Source: Siderastrea radians
Lineage: Eukaryota; Cnidaria; Anthozoa; Scleractinia; Rhizangiidae
Direction of reading: 5' to 3'
DNA length: 64,000 nucleotides
NCBI GenBank assembly: GCA_964017195.1
Contig: OZ024895.1
Span: 5,390,001 to 5,454,000 of the forward strand
The notes under the pieces are model-generated. The model searched no databases. It saw only the letters and a program-made list of their open reading frames with translations, and was not told the DNA's origin. Shown piece by piece: positions 22,075 through 33,578 of the stretch. The stretch's first letter is position 1. Each line of letters opens with the position of its first letter. Position numbers and translations under genes: made by a program.

Positions 22075-22392
22075 TCAGGTTATTCCCGAAGGGAACAACT
22101 GCGCAACATAGCAATTAACTTGTTTGTTCAAAGTTGGGCTCCTTTGTTGGATAATTAGGCCCTCGATGATCTTTCTCTTAAAATAAGATCTTGCTGAACA
22201 AAGGACTCTCCACTTGAATGAGTGACTTGGGTTTTCCAAAAGGTGACGTGCTGGTTCCGAGGTGTGGCAGATATTTGAATGTTCAATTATTCGCACTTCA
22301 AAATTTCGCATTGTTTCACCTACATAGTTTTCTCCGCATGAGCATTCTCCTTTTGAAGTGCGAATAACTGAACATTCAAATATCTGCCACAC
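22075..22392 (-). pseudogene. Penelope-like element GIY-YIG endonuclease fragment
   Basis: The frame reads ECSCGENYVGETMRNFEVR, then EHSNICHTSEPARHLLENP and ends SPTLNKQ... before a stop. CxCGxxYVGET with a downstream R and EH is the signature of the GIY-YIG domain at the C-terminus of Penelope-like retroelements, where it nicks target DNA. No reverse transcriptase is present upstream, so the element is truncated. The copy is the longer partner of the inverted pair. Confidence 0.75.
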
Positions 22393-22579
22393 CTTGGAAC
22401 CAGCACGTCACCTTTTGGAAAACCCAAGTCACTCATTCCAGTGGAGAGTCCTTTGTTCAGCAAGATCTTATTTTAAGAGAAAGATCATCGAGGGCCTAAT
22501 TATCCAACAAAGGAGCCCAACTTTGAACAAACAAGTTAATTGCCATGTTGCGCAGTTGTTCCCTTCGGGAATAACCTGA
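22358..22579 (+). pseudogene. Second Penelope GIY-YIG fragment, inverted partner
   Basis: It encodes EHSNICHTLEPARHLLENP through QQRSPTLNKQ, differing from the minus-strand partner at a few residues (T-L for T-S, Q for K, H for Y). The catalytic YVGET part is missing, so it is a shorter 3' fragment. Confidence 0.7.
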
Positions 22580-22705
22580 GTATAAAAACCATGCAAATCA
22601 CGAACGGCCTTTTAACCCTGATGATGACACACTTGTCGAAAACGTTTGGTTCCTTTTAATTGTTTATACCCCCCTTTTTATCTTTTTTAGCCTTGTATAT
22701 ACATC

Positions 22706-24400
22706 ATTTTACCTTTTAGCGAATATTATGTCAAATCGCTAATGTTTTCCACTTCTAAAATGGAGCTGACTTTTGGGCCACGTCTTTGGTTTTCCTGTTC
22801 AATCTGAATTTCCAAATTAAGAAAATCGTTTACACATTTTTTCCAGCCGGGAAAGAAATCAATGTTTCACCTGGATCAGCTCTTTTGAGAGAATAAAATT
22901 TGTCTTCTCATGAACATCCAGTTTCTTGTTTCCATTCATTTCACAGTCCAAGAGCCAATTTTGTGCAGTCCGTGTTTTATACCAAGTCCGTAGTCCGCAG
23001 TCCATCAGTTCGCCAGTCCGCAGTCCATGTTTTGTACTGACCGCCTTTCCGTGCCTGCCACGCAGATTATCCTTAGAATGGTCAAGAAATAAGAACGTGC
23101 GAAGTGGCAGCCGACTTTCTTTGACTGGAAGACGGACATGTCGTAGCCTAGATATCCCCAAATGGGCCGTGAACGTTAATTCCTTCTCAGTGCTTGACAG
23201 CTATCAGTCGACAAACAGGATTCCTCCGTCATCAGTACCTTAGAAGTGAACATATGGGTTTAGGAACGAAATATTACAAAAGTTATGACGTGGGGAGGGG
23301 GCGGGGAGGGAAATGCAACAACAAAAAAATCGTGTCAGGGAAAAGCGCGTGAAAACAAATTCATGTACAGCGAGTGAAACATAAAAAACATGACATCTTA
23401 CCCTAACATTGCTGTACAGCAAAATAGAGCCAAAAAACTCGGTGTAAGTTAAGGAATCCCCACTGCCCCCATAACTTTTCTAATAGTCCTTCCTTCTGGG
23501 AGTGCGAAATTAGATCAGCTCGCATTTTCGGAGACCCAACAGCAGCTTTCAAATTCGGGGAATTTTAAAAATTCAGTTCCCTAAAATTTTCCGGGGCTTC
23601 TTTTCAGCCAAAGAATCGGAACAGTTCAATCTCTGTTAACTTACCCAATGTCCCTTCAAAAACGTCCTGAAACAATATGCGACAGCAGAAATAACATTTC
23701 AAGTATTTTACATAACTTTTCTCGTTGGGTGCCCCTGTAGTAGTCTTCCACGCTGTCGTAATTGGTTGCCGTCGCTATTAGAGGTAGGGAGGGGGGGGGG
23801 GGGGGGTAGGAGTGTTGCGTTGGAGACTACCCCTTTAGCTACTCTTATTTTTTCTTTTTTTTTTATAATTTTAATTGTAGTTACAACAAACTTCACTTAC
23901 AACACTTACACTACCACTACTATATACTGTTACAATACTATGCACCGCCTGTTCAAACGTTACTATGCCTAACTATTGTTAAAAGCTAAACTTAAAAGAC
24001 TGCTAAACACAAACTGTTTTTTACAACTCACTACTACAGGAGCTTAAAATTTACGTTCATGGTTGGACCGTTTATTTTTTGACCTCATTAGTTGTGCTTT
24101 TAGCTGGTAAACATAACTAAGTTTATTTTAAAAGATTTTAAAGGATGACGGTGCATTTTTTGCGACATTCATAAATGTGTTGCTTTGCAAAAATTAAAAT
24201 ATGATTAGGAAGTAGAAAGTCTTCCGTTTCCTTTGCCAAATGCCAAAAAGTATATCGGTATTTGAACGTTCCTCTAGAATTATATTCAGTTCATTACACC
24301 AACTAATAAGATCCACAACCAGAAATCCTTAGTAAAAGAGCAAGTAATAAACAAACGCTCAAGGGATTCGCTCTCTCGTTCACAGAATGTACATAAAGGT
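22706..24400. other. Intergenic stretch, repeats only
   Basis: It includes a G run near 23787-23806 and A/T-rich sequence, plus a short segment near 23100-23230 resembling the 3' flank of methyltransferase copies (GCCGACTTTCTTTGA; CAGCTATCAGTCGACAAACA). The latter implies that a further methyltransferase copy once lay here. No coding frame survives. Confidence 0.5.
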
Positions 24401-25095
24401 AAAGTTGCCAAACCTATTTTATGAAGAAATGAGTTTGTAGTGAAAAATCTGTTTAAGATTTTGTACTAGAATTCTCGAGATTTAGTGTCTGTGGGAACGC
24501 TCAAAGGCAAGTTATAGATATCGTGCCAATCTAAAAAACATGCATCATATGCATCAGAGTACTGTTCCTCAAAATTCGCTAGCGCCTTTGGATTAGTTTC
24601 ATATCTTGATCAAATTTCCGAGTAGATATTCTTTGAAGAGCCTTTGTCGATCTGTACAACCTGGTTTTTAAGACGAAGTTTTATATGGTCGTTCAAAACA
24701 AAGGCTTTTCCACTCTTGGGTCCACAAGATGTCAAAGATGTTCGCCATTGTGGCGGTAGGGCATCAAAAATTTGTATTAACTGAAACCATTCAAGAAGTG
24801 TGAGGGTCAACGCATTCGGATTTTTGCAAAGTGATCAACACTTTATTTGTATCACTCATTAGGTCTTCAAGCGTGATTATTCCTTCATCGAACAAACTGT
24901 GACAAAACACTGATTTTCCTTCAATTAGAATGAGTCTGTTGTTCCATCCATATAACTGTGTTAGATCTCTTATTGAAGTTATGAATATATGAAATTCATA
25001 TATTTGAACTGCGGAATGAAGAAATAAATGTAAAGAAGATCCTCGCAGTTATTAACGCAACTTATGCAGTTGCGAAAAGAAAGCCTGTAAAAATC

Positions 25096-25166
25096 AGGCT
25101 TGCCGGGATTCGAACCCTGACCTCTGCGAACCGGTGCAGCGCTCTAACCAATTGAGCTAACAAGCC
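25096..25166 (-). repeat. tRNA-like unit (left arm)
   Basis: 71 nt with an A box (TTAGCTCAATTGG) and B box (GGTTCGAATCC) and a 6-bp acceptor helix (GGCTTG/CAAGCC). The anticodon arm has only four good pairs with an 8-base loop and the T stem has a mismatch, so it is judged a SINE head rather than a working tRNA gene. Confidence 0.65.
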
Positions 25167-25219
25167 AACTGGGAGCTGGTCATTAAATTGGTCACCAATT
25201 TAATGACCAGCTCCCAGTT

Positions 25220-25290
25220 GGCTTGTTAGCTCAATTGGTTAGAGCGCTGCACCGGTTCGCAGAGGTCAGGGTTCGAATCCCGGCAAGCCT
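25220..25290 (+). repeat. tRNA-like unit (right arm)
   Basis: Exact inverted counterpart of 25096-25166, with the same A and B boxes. It may still carry an RNA polymerase III promoter. Confidence 0.65.
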
Positions 25291-25699
25291 GATTTTTACA
25301 GGCTTTCTTTTCGCAACTGCATAAGTTGCGTTAATAACTGCGAGGATCTTCTTTACATTTAGATCTCTTATTGTTATCCATGTTTTGAATGTGTCCTCCT
25401 ACTACTGCAGAATATTCAGTAGAAATTTGAAAACATTCTTCATAAAATTTGGGTAGGTTGATGGGAAGTTTCTTAACGCTAAAATCACAGCTAAAAAAGT
25501 TTGATGTTGATAGGTCAGTTATCAAAGTTTCCCCTTCTTGCTTTAGTGATGCCTCGATTTGCAGTACTGTAATTTATGCTTCCTAAAAAAAGCTTTTTCT
25601 TTGCTATATTTCATAGTAAATTGCCTCACACGGTATTTGATTAAGCTTGATTAAGTCCCATAAAACTCTTTTGAGGGTCCAACATAGGCTTTTTCAATC

Positions 25700-26750
25700 C
25701 CGCATCATGCCGCTATTTTTAATTTCATCCCGCCATCCCACCTCAATGAGCATTTTCATCCCGATCCCGCTTGGTTAAACCCACGTTGCTCTAGCTCACT
25801 GTCATATTTAAACTGATCATGGGCAATTTATAGCCTTTGCAGTATTGATAATGTACTCTCGTAACATGAAAGACAAAGAATTACTACATACTTAGATTTA
25901 AAAATCGGTTTTTCCCTGATGTGTTTATAAGTCGGACACAAAACCTCCACTTGCGTGAATGGTTACCCTTTTTCTGAACATTTTTTGCCTGGGTTGAAAA
26001 GATACACACCTACGTCGATTCAGGTGACCGACAGGTTGCCCCGTGAGAAGGTGCTGGAGAACGTTAGTCTCTCTAGTCGCCCACGCCTGTATTAATTTTT
26101 TTCCTTTGGTAATCAAAACTCATCATCATCATCGTCGTCGTAGCCATCGTCATCATCATTATCATCATCATCGTCGTGGTGATTCTCAGGATCTGACACA
26201 ACAACTCCGTCTCCATGCACCATGAGGTGCGACTGTGTGTGGCATTAGGCATTCTCGACGCCCGGCGCTAATGTTACGCACTCCATTCAAAGTGGCAAGG
26301 AAGACTTCATCCACTCCACTCCCGTTAGCAGCATAGAGTAACGATCACAAAATTATGTGACCGGAAAAGGTCTATTTTACGCCTTTTAACGCGCGGTTTC
26401 TGGGGATCATTTAAGGTAATTTATGAAGCAAATTTAAAATAATCTTCAATGTCTCGGAGGTCATGTGACTCGTAATTTGAGGTAACTTATGATCCCACAT
26501 ACACCCTGTTAACAAAGAAAACGGCGAGAACTGAACTTATGTAATGTGGCGTGCCCCCGTGCAGCCCCAAGGGGCACGCCTCCACATTTATTAATTCTTA
26601 CTTCAAAAGCTGTAGTTTTTTCTTTCGCATAGTTTCTGTTTATTTATCGGGGATTTGTACAAGTTCGATTTGCGTCCAGCAGTTGACGGCTTACAGTTCG
26701 AGTGTTCGTCAAATCACTGCAAAACAGTGATGAGTACGGTGGCCCACAAG
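25700..26750. other. Intergenic stretch
   Basis: It holds a CATCAT/TCGTCG-type microsatellite (about 26120-26180) and a perfect hairpin GGCGTGCCCC...GGGGCACGCC near 26551-26578. No gene is recognised. Confidence 0.55.
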
Positions 26751-26755
26751 GGCAA

Positions 26756-27150
26756 TACAAAAATATAAGTTCCAGTACAAAAATATAAGTTCCAGTACAA
26801 AAATATATATTCCAGTACAAAAATATAAGTTCCAGTACAAAAATATAAGTTCCAGTACAAAAGTATAGGTTCCAGTACAAAAATATGTATTCCAGTACAA
26901 AGATATATATTCCGGCACAGAAATGTGTATTCCAGTACAAAAATATATTAAGTCCCAGTACAAAAATATGTATTCCAGTACAAAAATGTATATTCCAGTG
27001 CAGAAATAAATACATACTCCAGTACGGAAATATGTTTATTCCAAAAGAGAAATATATATATTCCAGAACAGAAATATATGTTCCAGTACAGAGTTTTATC
27101 CCAGTACAGAAATAAATATTCCAGTACAGAATTATATCTCAGTACATAAA
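26756..27150. repeat. 20-bp minisatellite
   Basis: About twenty imperfect copies of TTCCAGTACAAAAATATAAG, becoming more degenerate toward the 3' end. It ends about 70 bp before the HECT pseudogene start. The open frames here on both strands are repeat artefacts. Confidence 0.9.
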
Positions 27151-27460
27151 TAGCACTCCCAGGGTCGAGGCTCAAATATTTTCCCAGACCACTTTGCGGT
27201 CCTACACACGTGTTTGAAAATGGCGGCCCTCTGTGGAAAGTGTGGCTGTATGCTTCTAAAATCGTATTTTTTTTGCCCAAAGTGTGGAGATAAAATCTCG
27301 CAAGTTGGAACTACTAGTAGCGTTAGTAGTAGAGCGGCGACTCGAACAAACAATAGCGCAAGCCCTGCATCTTTTCCCGCTGCCACCATTTCCAATTTCG
27401 AAACATTCAGAGAGCGAAAGGAAACAGAGAGGCGTTCACTCAGCGGCAGAAAGAAGTCCG

Positions 27461-27743
27461 CAGAGGCGGATCCAGGGGAGGGGTTGAGGGGGCTGCAACC
27501 CCCCCTTTGTTTGAGCAGCATTTTTTTTTTGTTATTTAGTTTAATCCCCCTCTAAAGGCGTTTTAGAGGGAAAAATCGGAAACATTATTTTTTGGGGAGG
27601 AGGGGCATGGCTCCGGACCCCTTAAGAGCTCGTGCCAGAGGCCAGAGGCACGGGGCCGTAACTCGCCTTCCACACCATTGGCGTTAAAGGTTACTACAAT
27701 AGTGTACAACCCCCCCTTTCAGAAATTCCTGGATCCGCCCCTG
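27461..27743. mobile_element. hAT-like MITE inside the HECT reading frame
   Basis: The ends are CAGAGGCGGATCCAGG and the complement of CAGGGGCGGATCCAGG. GTCCG flanks it at 27456-27460 and 27744-27748. Removing the element and one GTCCG rejoins the frame as GRKKSGSKKQKIQDTEV. The CAGGGGCGGATCCAG-type tip is typical of hAT MITEs, although hAT usually makes 8-bp duplications and only 5 bp match here. Confidence 0.8.
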
Positions 27744-28375
27744 GTCCGGCTCCAAGAAGCAAAAAATACAGGATACAGAAGTCTGCATCACCGTTGGTTT
27801 AATGAAAAACCGAAAAACTGTCATGCGAGGGAAACGACTCCCTGTAAAGCTGATGAGCACTGCAACTGCGAGAGACATACTAGAAGCTGCAAAGAAGAAA
27901 CACGCAGCATACAATAAGAGATTTCGTGCAGGGGAATACCGTTTGGTTTACAAGGATGGTTCTGATGTTGATGTCATTCCTGGAACTGACGAGCCATTCA
28001 GTTTACGGCGCTAAAAGGAAGAATCGGGGTTTGGGTATGCACGTATCAATTTATTTTTGCTGCCAGTCGGCAACATTTTTGATGAGTTGCAGGAAGCCTT
28101 GCAAGAGACAGACTCTGATTTAGGTGACGATCCAGACGGGTTAGATCCTGACGCAGACCATCAAGAGTTGCTGCAACCAGTGGAATGGCTGCAGCCGAGT
28201 TGTTCCTCTGGAGGCACGTACAGTGCTGATGCTGATGCTCGGTCCACAGAGACAGAAGGGGAAATAGAGTGCCCGACTTGTTTCAAACAGTTTCCAATTG
28301 ACGCAGTCAGCCTGCATGCTGATGAATGTGCCGATGCATTCTGGGAGAGAGTTGGTGGTGAAAGTGAAATTACCC

Positions 28376-28538
28376 AACCTCGTCCCCAGGGTCTTCTCGC
28401 TTTTCAATATGGCGGCGGCTCGGGAGAAGACCCTGGCACACAGCAGAATCACGTGACCAAAATTTCCAACGAGGATGGAAATGTATTCAAAATGGCGGCT
28501 AAGGCGAAGTGAGTGAGAAGGTCTGGGTACGAGATTAC
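28376..28538. repeat. MITE at left tip of palindrome
   Basis: The terminal inverted pair is AACCTCGTCCCCAGGG and the complement of AATCTCGTACCCAGAC, enclosing AATATGGCGGCGGCTCGG and AAAATGGCGGCTAAGG. The mirrored copy is at about 38422-38584. Its right flank does not repeat TGAAATTACCC, so this MITE alone did not create the target duplication. Confidence 0.7.
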
Positions 28539-30229
28539 AAAGATAAACAAAATGGTGGAAGAGGCTGAAGGTTGGTTCAAACATGCGTGAAGAAAAGGAG
28601 AAAAACAAAGACAAGTTATACATATACGGGCTTTAGGAACACGGCAAAGTGTTAGAGGTCTTGTTTTGGCCGTTCATTTAATATGGTTTGTGCGTACAGT
28701 ATAAAGCTCGCCGAACTCATAGATCACGCGCAAAATAGAAAATAATATAATCAGAGTATTTTAAGCTGAAGTCTTACATCTTCCCCTGACCACTTGTTTT
28801 TAAATGTTTATCAAGTGAAATTGTTCGCTTACGAATACACTCGAACGAACGTGTATTTTTGTTTCACGAGGATTGGCGGCTTTTGGCATAATTTATCTTA
28901 CGGTAAATTGTTGCAAATTATTTATTTATTTATCTATTTATGCTCAACCAGTCTATTTATTTTTTACTTGCTGATCCTAGCCAACTTGGTTTGGTAAATT
29001 TAACTCTTATGACGGTTTGTTTATGACTCTTATGACTGTTTGTTTATGGATTAATCCATACCAAAGATCTTTGGCATAGTATACCCTAGCATGGACTGCA
29101 CATCTATTTGCAACTTTCTTTTTATTTTCAAACATTTATATGTTCAAGTAACAAAGTTTGTATGTAATCTTAAGTTACTTTACTCTGCTTGCTATCCCAT
29201 AGCAATCTGTTTCTTGAGCTTTTCAATTCATGGGTAACACTTCTCATTATCCTGTTCAACCACTGGAGATAAAAAAAATGCTCATGTTTATTTATTAGGA
29301 GTGATTACATAAGTCTTTGAACATTTTTAACATTTCGTCATCTTTAGAGCTTACAATAAAATACCGGTAAGCGCTGGTATGCTTGAGATGAGGGACGAAT
29401 CATTGTTCATCATCATCATAAGATTTATTTAGAAGTTACAGCATCCCATTTATTGCAAGTGCTCTTCCAGAGAGCCATGTTGCAATTGCATAGTCAAACA
29501 GTTAGTGGTGTTTAATCCAGCAAAATCCCAGGTGCGGCTTTAAAGGGAACAGTGGTCATGTTGGCATTGTTGGATTTATTTAGTCCCATTCCTGTCTACA
29601 TATTTGCTTGTTCAATTGCAGATCTCCTAGGATTTGTCACTTTCAATACTGCTTTCCGTGCTTTAGCTGTCCAGTTTACAAATATTTCCTCATGATACTT
29701 TATGTGCATGTTTTTTTGAGTTAGAAATATCATTTGTATTTATTTATTATTTACTGTTAATGTTGTTAGAAATATCATTGTAGACGAGTGTCCAATACTA
29801 GCACACTTGTGTTATTAATAACTGATTGGGCTAATGATAAGGTATGATATCAACAACAATTTACTTTTGGAAAAAGTTATGTGTGTAGTCTTGGCTGTTA
29901 GAATTTAGTAAAATAAGAGCCTGTAAAGAATGGGCAAATAAAGCATTTGAACAGTGGATAGATACAGTCCTCTTTGTTTGTTCAACCAGTGCTGGGGATA
30001 ATATTCCTTTATAGGTTTTAAGAAATTTCCTCCTTAAGTACTTCAATGAATTGACTTATTTGGGTGAAGTTTGGAACTGTTTAGAAATGGAAATCAATGG
30101 GAAATGGGGGGTTCAAGAAGAAAAGGAGAAAAAATGATTATTTTAATGAAGTTCTTTAATGAGAATTTAAAATTAACATTGAGTAAAGGAATAACACAAT
30201 TTATTAAAAACTGGACTAGGTATATTGGA

Positions 30230-31575
30230 TTTCTAGCATTTTGATTGGCTCAACGGAGCTAGGCTATCAGCTCATATACCTGCTGCGACCAAATATGGTC
30301 AATGAACACTCAACAACAAAGTGAGCTGAAAGTTTTTTTCCTCGCGAGCAACCCGGCGAGAAAAATGGACGAGAAAAATCACTTGCCAGCAAATTTAAAT
30401 TAAGCAGAAATTCCAACAACGTCACCAACAAGCATCACCAACAGCGTCGTCTAACACAAGTCAAAATTGTTTGAAGAAACTGTGTAGAAATAGAAATTTA
30501 AGCATTAAGCGTTGTGTTTACAATTAATTTCTTTCATCGATCGTCGCGTCGATCATTGAAATTGAACAAACGGTAGGTATTATCAAAAAGGATTTCCACT
30601 TCAAAATATCAAGACAAGACATAAAATAAAACACAATGAAATGGGGCTGGAGCATTTAGTAAAAATGGCGAGTCGGTGCGAAAATCATGAAGCAGTCTAA
30701 ACAAGTGCTAAAAAAATACAGCTGCAAACTACCAAGAAGGAAGGAAGGGCGAGATTGTTTTTCGGCTTTAACATGCAAAATCAGGACACTGGTTTACCTG
30801 CACTTGTTGTAGCTCTATGTTCCAACAGGTCCAAATGCTCAGATAGAAATTGGATGCCATGTAAACGGAGTTGAATCGCTTTTCCAGTTGTTTGAATGTT
30901 GTTTTTACCATTCCGTCCGCAACCTCTAAACCGAGAACAACTGCATTTTACGCTTTGCGTTTAACAAACTATGTTGGTGAATTCTAATGTTCCTCGCTAC
31001 GGTAATCTTGCTTCTGAGCTGCATAGAAAATACCTCTTCAAGTTCAACTGTTCAAATTTGTTCTGTCTTCAGTTCGATCAAACACGCACATGATGGCTCC
31101 GTTGTGCGAACAGATTACAAACTTGTTCAGTTTCAACTCCAGCAGCTATATGGTGAAATTGTACAGCTTCAATCCGCTTTGAACGATGATTACAACAATG
31201 TTCAGGGAAAATCAAACATGTACCATATTTCAGAGCCAATAATTAGAAGATTTTTTTCCAAAACGTGTGCTACTTTGTTCACTTCCGAGCAGTTTTCATT
31301 GATTCATTCAGCTTTGCAATGAAACGCTGCAACACTTCGCGAGGTTTTGGCGCCTTTTTCGTTCAGTCATGTGATCGATTCTTGTTCCGCTTAAATTTCT
31401 TTTCTCATTTTTCCCGTTCTTTCTGATTTTCTTTTTATATAGTGGTTAAGTTTTTAATAAAACAATTATTCTACTCGGGCTTGCTGGATATCAAATGATT
31501 ATAACCAACTCGGCGCTATGCGCCTCGTTGGTTATCTATCATTCGATATCCAGCGCGCCCTCGTAGAATAATTGT
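30230..31575. repeat. Nested repeat in left arm, ending in a strong hairpin
   Basis: It is homologous to 10300-11350. It ends with a near-perfect hairpin at about 31480-31555 (GGATATCAAATGATTATAAC pairing with its complement around GGCGCTATGCGCC). An ORF at 30987-31322 (111 aa) starts with a hydrophobic stretch FLATVILLLSC and has LQSALNDDYNNVQGK. The mirrored copy is 35385-36730. Confidence 0.65.
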
Positions 31576-33381
31576 TAAATAACATGCTATCAACCTAGGG
31601 TACTCTTATGTTGATATCACATTTTTGTTGATGTTTGAAGAATAAAAGGAAACATGATCAAATCAAGTGCCATACATACATGTATATCTGTTAGAGGCAA
31701 CATTATCCCTTCTAAGAAGGACAATTTATTTTTCCAGTGGCCATTTAATGTATTTGACTGGCAATAAATTGAATATGGTGAGAGAAAATTCAAGTAACAG
31801 AGAGGTGAGAATAATGACAAGTCATGAAGTTATAACCTGACAATATCAATGAGTGCAAGGTCAAATTCCATGCCTGTTTGGCAAAAAATGCTAACCTGAA
31901 AAAAAGTATGTTGTGAATTATGAAAAATTAGAAAACATTTTGTTGTAAATTCCAGGTCCCTTACATTCTTCACACCATCAATCCCCTACCCCTTGATATT
32001 TAGACACTAAGAGGGGCATGGGTTATGGTAACTTGCACAGGAAATCCCTTCCACAAAATTAGAATAGTAATTCACTAGCCCTGGCAGTTGGACGCTCACG
32101 ATGTCTAGTTCTCAACTCCACCTTCAAGCAACAACACAGAAGCAGTCTACCATTCAAAAGATTACAGCAAATATGTTACAATCCCTTTTTGGGATTAGCA
32201 AGCTTGGAAGCATGGTTTATTCCTAAGCAATTGGCTGCCTTATCGTGTTATGATCACTAAAACTTCACTGACAAGTTACCAATAATTTTTGAAAATGTAA
32301 TCCTGGCTAGCTGTCCTGATACCAAGGAGAATCAGGCTTGTAAACCCAAGTTAGGCCTTGCCTTGAAAATCCTAGCAAGCTCATGAACACAGCTCAGTTC
32401 TGTCCCATTGCCCACATCACTATCATATATTTAAGATTCAGGTTTATATTACCCCAGTTAAGTCATGCCTTGAAAATGCCAGTAGGTAGCTGCATGAGTA
32501 GTGTTTGGAATCCCCGTAAGCAGAAACACTCTCATGGTGTGGAAGGACTAAAAACACCCTCTAAATTCATTCAATTCACTTCTACAAGTGTGAACTTGGA
32601 ACAGTCTCAACCATTCTGAGTAACTTAATAATTAAAGCAACATTGTAGAATCACGTACATGTAGCCGTCCAATGTGTATAAAGCTATTTATCCCTGCGAT
32701 GGAAATCCTCAAATTACCTAAATTGCCTATCCAAGCAACTTGTTCTCCGCACTTGAAATTATTTATTAATATCAGCAGCTATAGCAACAGCATCTGTAAA
32801 TTTAGCTTCTACAAATTTATCAAAGAATGGAATGCCCTAAGCAGCAGCTGACTCATTTAAGTTATTTTATATAATTTTATTTGATTTACACCGGTTTTTC
32901 ATTTTTATTAGATTCCTTAATTGCACAGCAAATTCGCAGCGATAGGACAATTTTGCGAATGAATCTAACATGTATAAATAAAACATACATAAGACATACA
33001 AGTGCCTTGTATGTCATAAGACTTATACATAAGACTTACAAGTTTTCAATGACCATGGAAACACAAATAATTAGTGCGCGATTATGCTTTATTTATGACA
33101 AAAATCGGAGCAAGTACATTACCATTAAGTATTTCACAGTCCACTACGCCACATTATATCCAGCGACTGCCATTCCAAAACTCTAAAGTATCGTGCACTT
33201 TGACGATTGGTAAGGTTCTTACGTAGATCACCAGCCGATCGCGATCGAGGAACTTTTAACCCGAATAATCTACGAATCTTGGGTTTGGTACTTCAGATCT
33301 TCCTCATACGGAACAGCTGCAGTTTTGTAAATTGTCAAACAGAAAAACTGTTCAGCTTTCACATCACAGAGACCTAGAAAT

Positions 33382-33578
33382 AGAAATGTTTGGGTTGCAG
33401 GAAGAACCCACCATCTTTGCTTTTGGAAGACGTAAACCAATCAGAACTCATGTAAGAATGGCGCCAATCAGCGACCGTTTTAGGTCGCTATGTGCCAGGG
33501 TCTTCTCCAACCTCGTCCCCAGGGTCTTCTCGCTTTTCAATATGGCGGCGGCTCGGGAGAAGACCCTGGCACATAGCG
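33382..33578. other. Palindrome spacer with third copy of the tip MITE
   Basis: It holds unique sequence up to about 33480, then GTGCCAGGGTCTTCTCC abutting AACCTCGTCCCCAGGGTC (33509) and continuing to GAGAAGACCCTGGCACATAG. The MITE end sequence therefore occurs at the centre as well as at both tips. Confidence 0.75.

Larger units (their letters stand above)
21950..22705. mobile_element. Inverted pair of Penelope-like retroelement 3' fragments
   Basis: The arms pair about a centre near 22327, with a loop at about 22290-22363. Each arm encodes the end of a GIY-YIG nuclease domain followed by the same ~120-bp tail. Outside, G/C-rich GGACTGCGGACT-type sequence is also inverted (21640-21770 and 22960-23060). 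Penelope-like elements often form such partial inverted copies. Confidence 0.7.
24976..25358. mobile_element. Palindromic tRNA-derived SINE-like element with 15-bp target duplication
   Basis: The target repeat TTAGATCTCTTATTG is at 24961-24975 and 25359-25373. The uninterrupted site is preserved in the homologous LINE copy near 48510. Inside, two tRNA-like units face away from each other around GGTCATTAAATTGGTCACC, giving near-perfect complementarity from about 25030 to 25358. A long, staggered duplication fits LINE-type retrotransposition. Confidence 0.8.
24400..25675 (-). pseudogene. L1-like LINE remnant
   Basis: Read on the minus strand it matches the 47.6-49.06 kb relic: shared FVLND and LKNQVVQIDKGSSK peptides, then a segment like WHDI.NLP...TDTKSREF and NRFFTTNSFLHKIG. 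The last motif is typical of the region after the reverse transcriptase in L1/Tx1-type LINEs. Multiple stops and shifts show a dead copy. A palindromic SINE-like element interrupts it at 24976-25358. Confidence 0.65.

Noticed and set aside
22358..22579. CRISPR or other spaced-repeat array in the inverted-repeat regions
   Set aside because: No regularly spaced short direct repeats with unique spacers occur; the repeats are inverted transposon ends.
25096..25290. Two functional tRNA genes
   Set aside because: A and B boxes are good, but the anticodon arm has an 8-base loop with four pairs and the T stem is mismatched. The units form an inverted dimer with a 15-bp target duplication, so they are SINE-derived.
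26551..26578. Hairpin GGCGTGCCCC...GGGGCACGCC as a terminator
   Set aside because: Stem-loop terminators of this kind are bacterial, and this is eukaryotic intergenic DNA with no gene ending nearby.
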